Part shown: one piece after another, positions 19,182 to 20,435 of the stretch
How positions within the stretch are numbered: position 1 is the first letter of the stretch
How the letters are laid out: the number at the start of each line of letters is the position of its first letter
Assembly: GCA_001579985.1 (NCBI GenBank)
Contig: LRSR01002684.1
Coordinates: forward strand, 1-20,435
Length of the DNA: 20,435 nt
Origin: Hypsibius dujardini
Taxonomy: Eukaryota; Tardigrada; Eutardigrada; Parachela; Hypsibiidae
Direction: 5' to 3'
Program-made: the position numbers and the translations under genes
The notes under the pieces: model-generated
What the model was told of the DNA's origin: nothing
The model's database searches: none
Seen by the model: the letters and a program-made list of their open reading frames with translations, nothing else

Positions 19182-20180
19182 ATGCGTCGTTGTTGTTCCT
19201 GTACACCAAAAACTCCGGCCGTTGCAGCCGCCGTTTTATCCGTGGTAAGAATATATGACTTTGGTTGAAGTACATTACGGTACAGTTTTGAGGGCATTCG
19301 AAATTCCGTACGGTATTGTTAAGGCGATTATTCGGCTGATTCAAAAGATTTAGTTCCCTTGTTTTTATAGACATTCATCTAACATTGAAACGCTCAAAAC
19401 TTTCGCTGTGCCGTAGTAAACACATATTTTTGCTCATTCGGAGAAATGATGTTATTTTATTCGATGATAGCACCGACTTTTGAATATTTTCCGCGATACA
19501 GTTACGCCGCAAGATTTTAAAATTTTTGATGTTTCTTCAACCGTGTCTGTTAGGTTACCCAAAATGCTGAAAATACCTTATAATTAACTCAATAAATCAC
19601 ATTGTGGAGGTTTGAACAAAGAATCACTTACCCCCCCCCCGGTTCTATCTTGTCATTTATCCAGTTATATTTATTTTTGAGTCTGGCCTGGCCAACGGGA
19701 TGAAGAGCAACCCCACCGACAAATCTAGACCTTTCTTCAAGCAATGCGCTTATACCAACACTAATCTCTGTCTTTACACATCCTTGCATATAGGGGTTTG
19801 ACGTTACTATGCTCCTGTTTGCCACGTATTACACAATGACCGAAATATTCGGCATCCCAGTGATTCCGAATTTTGCTGTTACATTTGGAGCATTCGAAAC
19901 CGGCCTGGCGTGCCTCCTGGCGCATGGAGTGCGAACAGTTGCGTGGATTTCCAAACGCTTAACCGTCTAGTACTTGTACATGGGCGTAATGGCACATTTC
20001 CCACAATTTCTGCAGGAGCAAAAGAGACTGTTAACGGTGTGGTTTTCCATAACGGTGTTGAAACTCTTCTGCATTATCGCGCCTGTCCTCGCCATGGTGG
20101 TTGGGGCTCTACGGGTTAGAATGGGGTTCCCATTATCTGCAGCATCATTTGTAATCTTCATCATAAAATGCACTTTCGAG
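19182..20180 (+). CDS. Four-transmembrane protein, LAPTM/DUF4728-like; 5' part, continues past the window
   Basis: Exon 1 is 19182-19244, starting MRRCCSCTPKT, with donor GTAAGA. Exon 2 starts at 19794 after TGCATATAG. Exon 3 is 20016-20180, between TTTCTGCAG and donor GAG/GTACGG. All are in phase 0. Exon 2 must end before the in-frame TAG at 19968; the donor is uncertain, either 19965 (GTCTAG, giving a 51-bp intron) or 19929 (GTGCGA). Visible: a CC-x-C cluster at the N-terminus, then four hydrophobic segments (about residues 13-35, 45-65, 84-106, 115-130). This layout is typical of LAPTM-like proteins of lysosome or endosome membranes, but the family call is by architecture only. The 3' exons lie beyond the window, and MITE copy 4 sits in the following intron. 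Confidence 0.6.
19627..19640. repeat. Poly-C run
   Basis: An uninterrupted run of about ten to twelve C on the plus strand, in the intron between exons 1 and 2 of the four-transmembrane gene. Such runs are prone to length error in assemblies. Confidence 0.8.
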
Positions 20181-20293
20181 GTACGGCGTGTTTGTGGTCC
20201 CGCTGTCGATAAGTTATTTTTCCAAGAAAAACCGACATAATTCAACCGATCGGCATAATGTTTTTGGAATTAAGTTAACATATTATGACAATG

Positions 20294-20435
20294 CAAGGAC
20301 TCGTTTAAGGTCTTTACAAGCCGGAACCAGGACCCCTCATGGTAGAACCAGGGGATGCTCAAACGGCCAAAAAGCTTTTTTTCAAAATTGAAGGCAGAAT
20401 TCGGCCTGTTGTTCCCGATCATTTAGAAACTTGTG
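20294..20435. mobile_element. Fold-back hAT-type MITE, copy 4, cut by the window edge
   Basis: The left end reads CAAGGACTCGTTTAAGGTC and continues TTTACAAGCCGGAACCAGGACCCCTCATGG, closely matching the left ends of the other copies. Only the first 142 bases are in the window. The left flank 20286-20293 is TGACAATG, the expected target-site word. It lies downstream of the exon 3 donor of the four-transmembrane gene, so it is probably intronic. Confidence 0.88.

Noticed and set aside
18925-19374. 149-codon minus-strand open frame
   Set aside because: It runs into the MITE end and is antisense to the first exon of the four-transmembrane gene; its composition shows no domain.
1-20435. tRNA, rRNA and transposase genes
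   Set aside because: No convincing A/B box pair, rRNA core or transposase catalytic region was seen on either strand by eye; all mobile elements here are non-coding.

Overview
The window is a stretch of invertebrate animal nuclear genome. Genes are split by GT-AG introns in all phases, spacers are AT-rich, and interspersed repeats are common. The gene families present are animal ones: an NHA-type cation/proton antiporter, a muscle-type I-set Ig domain, a secreted chymotrypsin-fold protease and a four-helix membrane protein. A small-genome ecdysozoan (possibly a tardigrade) is my guess; nothing here proves it.

Layout, left to right. Bases 1-1752 are upstream sequence with simple repeats and a possible non-coding first exon. 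Bases 1753-7225 (+) hold an eight-exon NHA/SLC9B-like antiporter of 669 residues, with a poly(A) signal at 7317. Bases 7323-8390 hold no convincing gene and end in a degenerate TCCG/TCTG-rich tract. Bases 9123-8399 (-) hold a two-exon 104-residue single-pass membrane protein that I do not recognise; its stop codon lies in a perfect 24-bp palindrome. Bases 9124-11148 show no convincing gene. Bases 12080-11149 (-) hold a two-exon gene for a 104-residue single Ig domain whose first exon carries only five coding bases. Bases 16996-13169 (-) hold a six-exon secreted serine protease of 501 residues. From 19182 (+) to beyond the right edge runs the 5' part of a LAPTM/DUF4728-like four-transmembrane protein. 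I assembled the gene models by hand from splice signals and reading-frame phase, and every junction of the three main models (antiporter, Ig protein, protease) keeps the frame.

Repeats dominate the right half. Four copies of one fold-back MITE (about 476-510 bp, ends CAGGGGCTCG, almost entirely self-complementary) lie at 12482, 14949, 18430 and 20294. The 14949 copy has a perfect 8-bp target-site duplication, CGTGTGAC, and two others have degraded ones, which points to the hAT superfamily. A different hairpin element lies at 17545-17927.

The genes do not form an evident pathway. I see no wholly new system. The strongest leads are the antiporter, where three residues thought central to ion coupling in animal NHA proteins appear changed together; the young fold-back MITE family; and a protease with a non-basic activation site and a non-trypsin specificity pocket.
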